Numbered from the stretch's first letter, positions 40,234 through 51,230 are shown. The stretch is DNA of 64,000 bases from Anolis sagrei (GCF_037176765.1 NC_090026.1:133879252-133943251); one strand, 5' to 3'. Translations and numbers: made by a program. Notes: generated by a model from the letters alone, not told the origin.

Positions 40234-41820
40234 CAGTGCTTCTCAACCTTCCTCATGCCGCGACCCCTTAATACAGTCCCTTATGTTGTGGTGACCCCCA
40301 ACCATCACATTATTTCCATTACTACTTCATAACTGCAATTTTGCTACTGTTATGAAAAGTCATGTAAATCTCTGATATGCAGGATGTATTTTCATTCACT
40401 GAACCACATTTGGCACAAATACCCGATTTACTTACTTACTTACTTACTTACTTAGGCGATCCCTCGTAGTCCAAGGATGATGGTCCTCCAAGTTCAGTGT
40501 CCTGGGGGTGGGTTCGTAAGTGACTGTGGAGCCCAATTCTTGACCTGCATGTTCTCCCGCAGTGAGGGCATCAGTTTCCAGGTAGAAGGCGGTCTCGGTC
40601 GGGGTTGGCTTGACGTGCCTTCCTCTTGGCACGTTTTCTCTTTCACCCTCCATTTGTGCCTCTTCAAATTCTGCAGCACTGCTGGTCACAGCTGACCTCC
40701 AGCTGGAGCGGTCAAGGGCCAGGCCTTCCCAGTTCTCAGTGTCTATGCCAGAGTTGTTAAGGTTGGCTTGGAGCCCATCTTTCAATCTCTTTTCCAGTCC
40801 ACCAATATTCCGTTTTCCGTTCTTGAGTTCGGAATAGAGCAACTGCTTTGGGAGACGGTGGTCGGGCATCCGGACAACGTGGCAGGTCCAGCAGAGTTGG
40901 TGGCGGAGGACCATCGCTTCCATGCTGGTGGTCTTTGCTTCTTCTTCTAGCATGCTGACGTTTCCCGACTGTCTTCCCAAGAGATTTGCAGGATTTTGCG
41001 GAGGCAGCACTGATTGAATCATTCCAGGAGTTGCATGTGTCGTCTGTAGACAGTCCATGTTTTGCAGGCATAGAGCAGGGTTGGGAGGAGAATAGCTTTA
41101 TAGACAAGCCCCTTGGTCTCCCTACGGATGTCTCGGTCCTCAAACACTCTCTGCTTCATTCGGAAAAATGCTGCACTCACAGAGCTCAGGTGGTGTTGAA
41201 TTTCAGTCTCAATGTTGACGTCTGTAGACAGTCCACGTTTCTTAGGCATCTAGCAGGGTTGGGAGGACAATAGCTTTATAAACAAGCACCTTGGTCTCCC
41301 GATACGTCCAAATTTGGACACTGGTGGAGCTGGGGAGGATTGATTTTGCCATTTGGGAGTTGTAGTTTCTGGGATCAAAGAGCATTCTGAACTCCACCAA
41401 TGATGGAATTGAACCAAACTTGACACGCAGAACTCCCATGACAAGCAGAAAATACTGGAAGGGTTTGGCGGGCATTGACCTTGAGTTGTGGAGTTGTAGT
41501 TCATCTACATCCAGAGAGCACTTTGTACTCAAACAATGATGGATCTGGACCAAACTTACCATAGATACTCAATATGCCCAAATGCAGAGTTTGGGGGAAA
41601 TAGACCTTGTCATTTGGGAGTTGTAGTTGCTGGGATTTATAGTTCACCTACAACCAAAGAGCATTCTGAACCCCATCAATGATAGAAGTGGGCCAAACTT
41701 ACCACACAGAACTCCCATGAGCAACAGAAGATACTGAGTTTTCTGATGGTCTTTGGCAACCCCTCTGACACCCCCTTGCGACCCTTCCAGGGGTCCCGAC
41801 CCCCAGGTTGAGAAACACTG
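40234..41820 (+). mobile_element. SPIN-like hAT element, split by a LINE
   Basis: Ends CAGTGCTTCTCAACC and GGTTGAGAAACACTG with an exact GAATAAGG duplication (40226-40233, 41821-41828). A LINE 3' end occupies 40428-41297. Without it the element is about 720 bp, as for the copy at 10691-11420. Confidence 0.85.
40428..41297 (-). mobile_element. Non-LTR retrotransposon 3' end inside SPIN
   Basis: Minus frames read LVYKAILLPTLLYACKTWTV, CHVVRMPDHRLPKQLLYSEL, GGLEKRLKDGLQANLNNSGI and DRSSWRSAV, a LINE RT C-terminus. The element ends in (TAAGT)n on its 3' side (40428-40453). CCCGAT occurs at both borders (40422-40427, 41298-41303). About 90 bp near its 5' end is duplicated (41048-41120 and 41222-41297). 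Clade not determined. Confidence 0.75.
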
Positions 41821-42044
41821 GAATAAGGGACTGGGAGTGGCTTTGAAAGTAAGTGGCTTCCAGGGGATTTTTGCCAGAGAGGGAGGCAGAAGGGGGTGCT
41901 TTTTTGAGACTGGCCTTTGGGCCATTGCCTCCTTTCTTCTCAGGTCATGGTTGGCACTGAATGACTCACTCAGGCTAAAGGAATCAGAGGAGTGACCGGG
42001 TTGCTGGTGCCAAGGGTCTGTGGACAAAGGTCTCCAGGTCGGAA

Positions 42045-42260
42045 CATGAGGAAGAATTTCCTGACTGTGAGAGCTGTTCAGCAGTGGAACTCTCTGCCCC
42101 AGAGTGTGGTGGAGGCTCCTTCTTTGGAGGCTTTTAAGCAGAGGCTGGATGGCCATCTGTCGGGGGTTCTTTGAATGCAATTTTCCTGCTTCTTGGCAGA
42201 ATGGGGGTGGACTGGATGATGGCCCAGGAGGTCTCTTCCAACTCTAGGATTGTATTGCCG
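42045..42260 (+). mobile_element. CR1 LINE 3' end
   Basis: [38 protein letters not shown], then 3' UTR to CTCTAGGATTGTAT. Confidence 0.85.
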
Positions 42261-42650
42261 GGAGGGAGAGGTCTCTGCCCAGTGGCCTCTGTACCCTGAG
42301 GACCCCCCCCCCCACACACACACACAGACCCAAAGGAGAATGCTGTGGAGGCCAGAGTCCGGCCGGCGTCCAGTGAAAGGGGCAGGGCAGAGCAGGCCGG
42401 CCTTGAGGGGCCACAGGAATGGGCAGCTGCTTGCCTTTGGCGCCATGAGGAAAAGGCCCACAGCTGTTCTGAGCCCCTCCTGCACTGAACAGCCAGGCAT
42501 GCCATTGGTCTATGGCCAGCTCTGCCCCCCCACAAACTGCAGCATCCATCTGGGGGGGGCACCTTCCCCAGGCTTATGCTGGACAGAAGGTGGTGATGGC
42601 CAGGGATGATGGGGCCTGTAGTCCATCCCAGATAGCGCTAAGGATATTGC
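42261..42650. other. AGAP3 intron 1, unique sequence
   Basis: GC-rich with a poly-C/CA block at 42303-42325; no repeat family or exon recognised. Confidence 0.4.
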
Positions 42651-42651
42651 A

Positions 42652-42955
42652 CCAGGATTGTGGCGCAGCTGGCTGAGTGTCAGCTGCATTAAGATCACTC
42701 ATGAGTTCGAAGCCAGCCTGGGTTGGAGTGGGTTTCCAACCAATTGTGTGTAGCCTGTTGTCGACCTTTGCAACCCAAAAGACAGTTGCATCTGTCAAGT
42801 AGGAAAATAAGGTACCACCTTAAAGCGTGGGGAGGCTAAATTAACTAATTTATGAGGCCAGAAAAAAGACTCCAGCAAAAGCATGCGGGGAATGCGGAAG
42901 TACTTCATCAGTGTCGCAGATGGACAATGAAAGAGAGCCCGTACAGCTCTATGTA
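42652..42955 (+). mobile_element. tRNA-derived SINE
   Basis: Box A region TTGTGGCGCAGCTGG, box B GAGTTCGAAGCC, then AAAGACAGTTGCATCTGTCA and GGAAGTACTTCATCAGTGTC. A second copy is at 60581-60860. Confidence 0.75.
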
Positions 42956-42999
42956 AGCCCCTCCCTGCCCTTTGCCATGGTTCCCTCCCCACAGAAATG

Positions 43000-43360
43000 G
43001 GGTCAGACCCCTTCTTTGTGTCTAGAGCAGGCATGGGCAAACTTTGGCCCTCCAAGTGTCTTGGACCCCAATTGCCTCCATTCCTCACAGCCTCCGGACC
43101 CTTTTCTTTTTCCCTTTCCTAAACAGTTCGGGGGGAATTAAAGGGCCTGAGACTGTTAGGAATTGTGGGAGGAAGTGCAAAACACCTGGAAGGAGGGCCG
43201 AAGTGCACCCATGCCTGGCGTAGAGGAACATCCAAAGGCAGGTCTTGGTTTGGGGGGGGAGCGCAAGACCCTCCCCTCAGGTTGACTTGAGTGCCGCCTC
43301 TTAGTACTTTCCTTGAACATGGTCACTAAGCCAGGCTCTGTTTGTGGATGCGCTTTTTGG
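43000..43360 (+). repeat. Repeat block matching 37060-37430, with foldback MITE
   Basis: Shares the MITE (GCAGGCATGGGCAAACTTTG) and the downstream GAACATCCAAAGGCAGGTCT..GTGCCGCCTCTTAGTACTTT. A further inverted phrase (TGACCCCATTTCTGTGGGGA at about 42990 and 43446) brackets the block. Confidence 0.65.
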
Positions 43361-43514
43361 TGTTGACCCTTGGCTTGCGGACCCTCCTTCTGCCTGCTCC
43401 AGGCCACAGAAGAGAGCCAGGCAAGAAGGGAGGGAGGCCCTGATCTGACCCCATTTCTGTGGGGAGGGGACCATGGCAAAGGGCAGGAGGGGCTTACAGA
43501 GAGCTGTCCTCTTC

Positions 43515-44205
43515 ATAGAATCATAGAATCAAAGAGTTGGAAGAGACCTCATGGGCCATCCAGTCCAACCCCATTCTGCCAAGAAGCAGGAATATTGCAT
43601 TCAAATCACCCCTGACAGATGGCCATCCAGCCTCTGCTTAAAAGCTTCCAAAGAGGGAGCCTCCACCACACTCCGGGGCAGAGAGTTCCACTGCTGAACG
43701 GCTCTCACAGTCAGGAAGTTCTTCCTCATGTTCAGGTGGAATCTCCTCTCTTGTAGTTTGAAGCCATTGTTCCGCGTCCTAGTCTCCAAGGAAGCGGAAA
43801 ACAAGCTTGCTCCCTCCTCCTCCCTGTGGCTTCCTCTCACATATTTATACATGGCTATCATATCTCCTCTCAGCCTTCTCTTCTTCAGGCTAAACATGCC
43901 CAGTTCCCCAAGCCGCTCCTCATAGGGCTTGTTCTCCAGACCCTTGATCATTTTAGTCGCCCTCCTCTGGACACATTCCAGCTTGTCAATATCTCTCTTG
44001 AACTGTGGTGCCCAGAATTGGACACAATATTCCAGATGTGGTCTAGCTAAAGCAGAATAGAGGGGTAGCATTACTTCCTTAGATCTAGACACTAGGCTCC
44101 TCTTGATGCAGGCCAAAATCCCATTGGCTTTTTTTGCCGCCACATCACATTCCTGGCTCATGTTTAACTTCCTGTCCATGAGGACTCCAAGATCTTTTTC
44201 ACACG
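43515..44205 (-). mobile_element. CR1 LINE, longest copy
   Basis: Uninterrupted 192-residue minus frame: [80 protein letters not shown] and the [12 protein letters not shown] tail. It ends at the left in CATAGAATCATAGAATC. An open frame this long argues for a recent insertion. Confidence 0.9.
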
Positions 44206-44920
44206 TACTGCTCTCGAGCCTTCACCTTGGCTGCCGGAGCAGCACACTGGCATGGGAAGCCCAAACGACCAGCCTTCCCCATCTGCAGATTCAGAAGCAA
44301 ACAAGAATCCAGAAAGGAGACCTCGGTTTGGCCCGTTTATATAAGGGACGCCGTGCCTGTGCCGCCAAGTGGACTCCGGCCAAGAGACCCATCAGTGGGA
44401 CCATAATCCAGGCTTATGCTTCCACTCCCGAGGCAGAAGAGAAAGGAATGGGAAGATTCCGTGCTGGAGGCCAGGAGGAAATTGGTCACGGGCTCAAATG
44501 GGATTCCTTGCTAATCCCGGAGCAGAGCCGTCCTGCAGGAGAAAGTGCCCAAAAGTCAGGCAAGGAAGCCGGGGAGGGGCTGGCGGGGTTTTAGGAAGGC
44601 AAGGGTATTCGTGGCAAACTCCTCTTCAAGCCACCAAAGGGGCCCCTGCCCACGTGGACGCCATCCGGGGCCCCTGAAAAAACAGGGGAGCAAACAGCCC
44701 GACCTTCTGGGGCCAGAACTGAACTGAGGAGAAGAGGCAACCATCAGGATGGAGTGCGGGAAGCAAAGTTTCCATTCGCAAGGAAGTCTGGAAGCTTGCA
44801 TTTTATTCCCTCCTCAGTCGTCATTTAATTTGCATAGGACTCTATGGCATCTACCCTGCACCAGGCAGGATTAGAGGCCGAGGAAGGAATGCCGGTTTAA
44901 GATTGAAGACAATCCCATGC
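44206..44920. other. AGAP3 intron 1, unique sequence
   Basis: About 700 bp with no recognised repeat. A TATATAAG box lies at 44338-44345, and the sequence differs in composition from its neighbours (no poly-G runs). An exon or a regulatory element is possible, but no domain or splice pattern supports it. Confidence 0.4.
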
Positions 44921-45115
44921 AAATTTATTTATTTATTTGTTTGTTTACAACATTTATATGCTGGCCTTCTCACCCCGAAGGGGACTCAGAGCGGCTTACA
45001 AGGTATATATACGGTACATACAATATATTATATTATTAGCATAGTACAATAGCAGTGTTAAACATTGCTATATTGTACTATACCAATTATATCGTAATAT
45101 TATTAGTAACTAGCC
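44921..45115 (-). mobile_element. L2/SINE 3' tail
   Basis: (TTTA)n followed by TATGCTGGCCTTCTCACCCC and GACTCAGAGCGGCTTACAAG, a reverse-oriented tail. Confidence 0.6.
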
Positions 45116-45532
45116 ATCTCCTATGAGGAGTGGCTTAAGGAGCTGGGCATGTTTAGCCTGAAGAAGAGAAGGCTGAGAGGGGATATGATAGCCATGTATA
45201 AATATGTGAGAGGAGGTCACAGGGAGGAAGGAGCAAGCTTGTTTACTACTTCCATGGAGACTAGGACGCGGAACAATGGCTTCAAACTACAAGAGAGGAG
45301 ATTCCATCTGAACATGAGGAAGAACTTCCTGACTGTGAGAGCCGTTCAGCAGTGGAACTCTCTGCCCCGGAGGGAGTGTGGTGGAGGCTCCTTCTTTGGA
45401 AGCTTTTAAACAGAGGCTGGATGCCCATCTGTCGGGGGTGATTTGAATGCGATGTTCCTGCTTCTTGGCAGAATGGGGTTGGACTGGATGGCCCAGGAGG
45501 TCTCTTCCAACTCTTTGGTTCTATGATTCCTG
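45116..45532 (+). mobile_element. CR1 LINE 3' end
   Basis: [57 protein letters not shown] and the 3' UTR ending GGTTCTATGATTCC. Confidence 0.9.
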
Positions 45533-45554
45533 CCACGCATTGCTGTGGCCCAGT

Positions 45555-45603
45555 CTGTGCATATGTGTTTTGTGTGTATATATGTGTGTGTTTGTGTATA
45601 TCA
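45555..45603 (+). repeat. TG-rich microsatellite
   Basis: GTGCATATGTGTTTTGTGTG and following TATATGTGTGTG words between two CR1 copies. Confidence 0.7.
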
Positions 45604-46222
45604 TAGAATCCTAGAATCAAAGAGTTGGAAGAGACCTCCTGGGCCATCATCCAGTCCAACCCCATTCTGCCAAGAAGCAGGAATATTGCATTCAAAGCAC
45701 CCCTGACAGACGGCCATCCAGCCTCTGCTTAAAAGCTTCCAAAGAAGGAGCCTCCACCACACTCTGGGGCAGAGAGTTCCACTGCTGAACGGCTCTCACA
45801 GTCAGGAAGTTCTTCCTCATGTTCAGATGGAATCTCCTCTCTTGTAGTTTGAAGCCATTCCTCCATTGCGTCCTAGTCTCCAGGGAAGCAGAAAACAAGC
45901 TTGCTCCCTCCTCCTCCCTGTGGCTTCCTCTCACATATTTATACATGGCTCTCATCATATCTCCTCTCAGCCTTCTCTTCTTCAGGCTAAACATGCCCAG
46001 CTCCTTAAGCCGCGCCTCATAGGGTTTGTTCTCCAGACCCTGGATCATTTTAGTCTCCCTCCTCTGGACACATTCCAGCTTGTCAACATCTCTCTTGAAT
46101 TGTGGTGCCCAGAATTGGACACAATATTCCAGGTGTGGTTTGACCAAAGCGGAATAGAGCATGGGGAGCATGACTTCCCTAGATCTAGACACTAGGCTCC
46201 TATTGATGCAGGCCAAAATCCC
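45604..46222 (-). mobile_element. CR1 LINE 3' region
   Basis: 174-residue minus frame with [40 protein letters not shown] and [18 protein letters not shown]; 3' end at left. Confidence 0.9.
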
Positions 46223-46512
46223 ATGCCCAGCTCTTTAAGCTGCTCCTCATAGGGCTTGTTCTCCAGACCCTTGATCATTTTAGTCGCCCTCCTCTGGACA
46301 CATTCCAGCTTGTCAACATCTCTCTTGAATTGTGGTGCCCAGAATTGGACACAATATTCCAGGTGTGGTCAAACCAAAATGGAATAGAGCATGAGGAGCA
46401 TGACTTCCCTGGATCTAGACTAGGCTCCTCTTGATGCAGGCCAAAATCCCATTGGCTTTCTTTGCCGCCACGTGACATTCCTGGCTCATATTTAACTTGC
46501 TGTCCAAGTGAA
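46223..46512 (-). mobile_element. CR1 LINE fragment
   Basis: Second, overlapping copy of the [19 protein letters not shown]-coding part, directly continuing the previous CR1. Possibly a local duplication. Confidence 0.75.
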
Positions 46513-46599
46513 ACATGAGCCAACATCCTCATTGAAGAAGCCAGGGCAGAAGGGAACCGCTGTGGGATGGCAGCCCATGACCATCATTGCTTGTTTGCT

Positions 46600-46791
46600 T
46601 TTTTGTGTCAGGAAGGACTTGAGAAACCTCAAGTTGCTTCTGGTGTGAGAGAATTGCCCAGGGGACACCTGGATGCGTTACATCCTGTGGGATGCTTCTC
46701 TCATGTCCCCGGATGAGAAGATGGAGCCAACAGACAGGAGCACGTCTGTGCTCTCCCCAGATTCGAACCGCTGACCTTTTGGTGAGCAGTC
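46600..46791 (-). mobile_element. tRNA-derived SINE
   Basis: Reverse-oriented copy of the SINE type at 12403 (complement of GGTTCGAATCTGGGG at 46760-46775; CTTGAGAAACCTCAAGTTGC). Cut at the right by the LTR element. Confidence 0.6.
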
Positions 46792-47762
46792 TGTCAGGAT
46801 TAATTTAGTTATGTGTGTGTTTTAAACGTGCTTCTATGTATTGCAAAGATGGATGCCACTGTGTATTGGAAATGCTGTGCAGAAATGTTTAGAATGAGGC
46901 TGTGATTAAGTCAACTTGAGAAAGCAAGATAAGCCTTGTTCTGGTGAGAAACTGGAGGGAGTTGCCAGCCTCTGGCAAGAGAAGATAAGCAGGTGTGAAG
47001 AAGGGTTTTAGCTTTCGGTTTTGACTAGTTCTCTTCCTGAATGTCGCTCGCTGTAGAAAGATGTGTTTGCTGTGTGTGCTTAGGAAATTCTAGTTTTCTT
47101 TTGTAACTGAAAGCCTGCAGAGTCCTTATTTGCAACTCAGTGTCTGTGTGATCTAGCATTCCTTCCGCTGGGCAGAGACTATCTCTGACAATCTGGTTAT
47201 GGGCCCAGTACACCCAGTAACTTGAAATTGCTATTGATCCAGACCTGAAGCTTGGTGACCGGAACCGGAGTGTTTTGTGTATTGTAGTTTTTCAGGAGTG
47301 TTGATTGATGTTATGATGAATATTTTTTCCCTTGTATTGATGTATTAAGTATGAGAAGCTGATACATTGAGTTATTTGGTTATTCTGATTCTGAAATGTA
47401 ATGGTTATTAAAGTTGTAAGAAGTATTGAGATGTAGTAAGGAATGAAGAGAAGTAAATGTATGTTATAGAGAAGTTATAGAGTGGTTAAGAAATCAAGTG
47501 ATCAAATGAATGTTGTACTGAAGAATTAAGATGTTAAAGTAATGCAGGTTACATGTGTGTGTTATTAGAGTTATAGAATCACATTTAAAAAGAGAGGGCA
47601 TTGTCAGGATTAATTTAGTTATGTGTGTGTTTTAAATGTGCTTCTATGTATTGCAAAGATGGATGCCACTGTGTATTGGAAATGCTGTGCAGAAATGTTT
47701 AGAATGAGGCTTTGATTAAGTCAACTTGAGAAAGTAAAATAAGCCTTGTTTTGGTGAGAAAC
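46792..47762 (+). mobile_element. Small LTR-retrotransposon fossil
   Basis: A 399-bp LTR (46792-47190, TGTCAGGATT..CTCTGACA) is followed by about 410 bp of non-coding interior ending in a purine-rich tract, and then a second, truncated LTR (47602-about 47762) starting with the same TGTCAGGATT. The paired LTR parts differ by only a few percent, so the insertion is fairly young. No gag or pol is present; it is broken and non-coding. It lies in a SINE. Confidence 0.7.
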
Positions 47763-47844
47763 CCTTGCGCCACTGAGGGCTCCATAATCATCAACATGGT
47801 GGAGAATGTTATGGGCAGCTGGGGTCAGCAGTTCAGCCAGCACA

Positions 47845-48208
47845 AGGTCCTCAAACTTTGTAAACAGAGGGCCAGGTCATAGTCCCTCAAACTGTTGGAG
47901 GGCCGGATTATAATTTGAAAAAAAACATGAATGAATTCCTATGCACACTGAACATATCTTATTTGTACTGCAAAAAACCCTTAAAAACAACAAATAATTA
48001 AAATGAAGAACAATTTTAACAAAAGCTTATTAGTATTTCAATGAGAAGTGTGGGCCTGCTTTTGGCTGATAAGATAGGATTGTTGTTGTTGTGTGCTTTC
48101 AAGTTGCTTCAGACTTAGGTTGACCCTGAGGGAGGGCCGGGTAAATGACCTTAGGGGGCTGTATCTGGCCCTTGGGCCTTAGTTTGAGGACCCCTGCCTT
48201 AACCCCTT
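47845..48208 (-). mobile_element. Non-autonomous hAT element
   Basis: Complete copy of the family at 191-435 and 5213-5616, from GGTCCTCAAACTTTGTAAAC to CCTTAGTTTGAGGACCCCTG. Confidence 0.75.
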
Positions 48209-48234
48209 GCCCTATGGCTTCTCCTGCTTTCCCT

Positions 48235-48945
48235 TAAGGAGCGGCTTAAGGAGCTGGGCATGTTTAGCTTGAAGAAGAGAAAGCTGAGAGGAGACATGAT
48301 AGCCATGTATAAATACGTGAGAGGAAGCCACAGGGAGGAGGAGGGAGCAAGCTTCCTTTCTGCTTCCCTGGAGACTAGGACGCAATGGAACAATGGCTTC
48401 AAACTACAAGAGAGGAGATTCCATCTGAACATGAGGAAGAACTTTCTGACTGTGAGAGCTATTCAGCAGTGGAACTCTCTGCCCCGGAGTGTGGTGGAGG
48501 CCAGGCCCGTAGCCAGGATTTCGTTTCGGGGGGGGGGGGGGGTAAACAATTTTCAGGGAGGGTTTCGGGGGGGGCTGAGTTTTGGGGGGGCTGAGTCTGA
48601 GTGAAAGAGAGTCTACCCTAGCAAACCCCAATACCCCCATGCATATGGGATATATTGAGTATGGTGATCAGATCATGATATGAATAAACATAACAGTTTA
48701 AATAATGCACCAGGAAGGCCTTTTCGTGAACGACCATGAGAATTTCGGGGGGGGCTGAAGCCCCTCAAGGCCCCCCCCCCTACATGCCTGGTGGAGGCTC
48801 CTTCTTTGGAAGCTTTTAAGCAGAGGCTGGATGGCCATCTGTCAGGGGTGATTTGAATGCAATATTCCTGCTTCTTGGCAGAATGGGGTTGGACTGGATG
48901 GCCCAAGAGGTCTCTTCCAACTCTAGGATTCTATGATTCCCCCTT
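48235..48945 (+). mobile_element. CR1 LINE 3' end split by a hAT MITE
   Basis: [60 protein letters not shown]; interrupted at 48502-48790 and resuming with GGAGGCTCCTTCTTTGGAAG to the GATTCTATGATTCC end. Confidence 0.9.
48502..48790. mobile_element. hAT-type MITE inside CR1
   Basis: Ends CAGGCCCGTAGCCAGG and CTACATGCCTG with exact GTGGAGGC at 48494-48501 and 48791-48798. Excising it restores an ordinary CR1 sequence. Confidence 0.9.
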
Positions 48946-49074
48946 TGTGAACAATGAATGAAGACCTAAAACGAGCCAGAAAGGCATTTGATGAAGCAAA
49001 CTACGGACCTTGAAGTTTTATGCAGAATGGTGTTTGCAATAAGACACCCCTTAATGGCCTATCTTGCCCTTTTC

Positions 49075-49675
49075 TTTGTCGCCAGCATGCAGATTCAGTT
49101 TGGATTAGGATGTTCGGTCCAGTGTATTTGTCCGAATGTATCTCCTTCTACGTCCTGCCCCGGAGTCTGAGATCATCTGGGGAGGCCCTGCTCTCAACCC
49201 CACCACTGTCACAAGTGAGGTTGGTGGGGACAAGGAGCAGGGCTTTCTCAGTGGTGGCTCCTCACCTGTGGAACTCACTCCTGGGGGAAATCAGGGCATC
49301 ATCATCCCTCCTTGCCTTTAGGAGGAGGGTGAAGACGTGGTTATGGGACCAGGCCTTTGGGCATTCTGCCAATTAAATTAGACAATCAGGCGAGTAAGAC
49401 CAGCAGGATTGATGAAGTGGAATGTAAAACTAGATCTATGAGTAGTGAACGCTGACCATGTAAGAGGAGAAATTGGGTTTGTATTTGGTTTTATTGATTT
49501 TACTGATTTTATGGTTATAATGCCTGAACTGTTGTTAACTATAAATTGATGTAATTTTGTGTATGGTTGTTTTATGATGCAGGCATTGAATTGTGCCTTT
49601 GCCTTTGTAAGCCGCCCTGAGTTCCTTTCGGGGTGAGAAGAAAGGCGGGGTAGAAGAACCCCAAATAAATAAATA
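49075..49675 (+). mobile_element. L2 LINE 3' end
   Basis: LFGPVYLSECISFYVLPRSL, EALLSTPPLSQVRLVGTRSR, AFSVVAPHLWNSLLGEIRA and RVKTWLWDQAFGHSAN, then a 3' UTR ending GCCGCCCTGAGTTCC and (AAAT)n. Confidence 0.85.
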
Positions 49676-49878
49676 AAAATATTGATTTGGGCTTCAAAAC
49701 GGGAGGTGTCGTCAGATTTTTCCTGCGATCATACTATGTATTACAGTTGACTTTTTAAAAGAAATGTTTGGTCCTCGGAAAGATGCTCCCAGAGATCCTG
49801 ACAGCTGGGATTTCTGGGAGTTGTGGGCCAAAACACCTGGGTAGAGAGAGAGACCCACAGGTTGAGAAGCACAGCTCA
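49676..49878. mobile_element. hAT MITE fragment and flank
   Basis: GGGATTTCTGGGAGTTGTGG, GCCAAAACACCTGGG and CACAGGTTGAGAAGCACAG resemble the right arm of the MITE at 15083-15853. Confidence 0.5.
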
Positions 49879-51230
49879 GGGGGCTTCTCTCGCAGCGGCG
49901 CCTCGGTCGTCCGGCAGGGGGCGCACTCGCTCCGCGGAAGGAGGAGGAGGAGGAGGAGGGCGCCCCCTGGTGGCAGCAGCGGGGGAAGGGAGAGAGTAGC
50001 TGGCTGGGGGTCCCCCTTGACCCCCGGGGTGCCTCTGCGGGAGGAGGGGGAGAGGGTGGGGGGGGGGCAGCCCTTCCCTCTATCCCCTTCCCCCCGCTCT
50101 CATGAGGAGGAGGAGGAGGAGCGGGGTGCGCGATCCAGGCCGGGCTTTGCGTGGCGCTCCTTCCCTCCCTGCCTGCCTGCCCCCCCCCCCCTCCCTGCGC
50201 CAGGTCCAGGCATGCCTCGGCCTCCTCCTCCTCTTCCTCCTCCACCTCCACTCCTCCTCTTCCTCGTCGGCGGCGCCAGGTGGGGCGAGAGAGAGAGAGA
50301 GACAGCGAGGAAAGAAGGCGAAAGAAGGGAAGCGAGGGGCCCGGGATGCGCCAGGCTTGGGGCCCCGCTTCCTCCTCCTCCTCCTCCTCCCCCTCCTCAT
50401 GGCACAGGAGGGCCCCTCCCCGCCCTGGCGGTGGCGCTGGCGGGAGCAGGGCCGCCCCCCCGGGACCCCCCCCTCCGGGCCCGCGCCGCGCCCTGAGCCT
50501 CGGGGAGCGCCTCGACCTCACCGGCGCCCCCCTCGCTTCTTCCTCCTCCTCCTCCTCGTCGGGGGCGGTGCGGGCGGCGGTGCGGGCGTCCCAGAAGCAG
50601 GCCCTGCGCCCCAGGAGCCTCTGCGGGCCGGCCTTCGGGGGAGGAGGGGGAGGGGGCGGAGGGGGGAGGGAGGGGGGCCTGCTGGGGCTGCTCCGGCAGC
50701 GCCTTCCCGGGGGGCGGGCCGAGGGGGCGGGGGGGAGCGGGAGGGGGAGGAGGAGGAGGGGTCTTCCCGCGGGGCGCCTCGCTGTGGGGCAGCCGGAGAT
50801 GGAACCCCTTCGGGGCGCGGGGCGGGCTCCGCAAGAGCTTCAGCTTCCGACTGGGCCGCCCGGGGGGGCCCCTCTCCCCCACCGCCCCCTCCTCCTCGGC
50901 CTGGGCCCCCTTCCTCCGTCCCCGGACCCGCAGCGAGGGAGAGGTCGCCTCCCTCCGCGCCTCCGCCTCCGCCGCCCCCGCGCTCAGCAAGAGCCCGGCC
51001 CCCCGGGACCCCTCCCAGCCCTCCAGCGCGGGGGGAGGGGGCTTCTGGAGGGGGCTGGCCCTCCGCCTCCGACCCCGGCGCCCCCCCGAGAAGGAGGAGC
51101 CCCCGCTCTGGACCCGTCGCCGCCCCCACCGGGACCTCGCCGCCACAGAACCCGTCCTCCTGGCCGTGGGGCGCAGCCGCGGTGAGAAGAGAAGGGGAAA
51201 GAGGGGGCAGAGAGGGGGTCTTAGCCCCAC
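49879..51230 (+). promoter_or_regulatory. AGAP3: Intronic CpG island, alternative AGAP3 promoter
   Basis: A 1.3-kb repeat-free, extremely CpG-rich block deep in intron 1, with GC boxes (GGGGGCGG, CCCCGCCC) and GAG/CCT runs. It encloses the alternative first exon. Such an island inside a gene is the usual mark of a second promoter. Confidence 0.65.
50346..51181 (+). CDS. AGAP3: Probable alternative first exon of AGAP3 (long N-terminus)
   Basis: The exon ends at donor G|GTGAGA (51181/51182) in phase 1, the same as exon 1, so the spliced codon with exon 2 is again GAC. Only the frame ending CGC AGC CGC G continues into AGAP3; the other two meet a stop or leave frame. That frame reads RWNPFGARGGLRKSFSFRLG, RTRSEGEVASLRASASAAPA, then EEPPLWTRRRPHRDL and EPVLLAVGRSR. 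It has no ATG after the stop at 50494. The likely start MRQAWGP (50346) is one frame away and gives RRALSLGERLDLTGAPLA and RASQKQALRPRSLCGPAF. A one-base discrepancy in the G-rich stretch at 50640-50760 would explain this (assembly error, variant or decay). Long N-terminal isoforms are known for AGAP relatives such as AGAP2/PIKE-L. Confidence 0.6.

Noticed and set aside
40444-41143. Minus-strand frames of 204 and 128 residues as a possible host gene
   Set aside because: The residues match a LINE RT C-terminus and the piece is a bracketed insertion inside a SPIN element.
44206-44920. Possible unannotated exon or processed pseudogene in the repeat-free 700 bp
   Set aside because: Open frames are short, change frame often and match no protein I recognise; a TATATAAG box alone is not enough.
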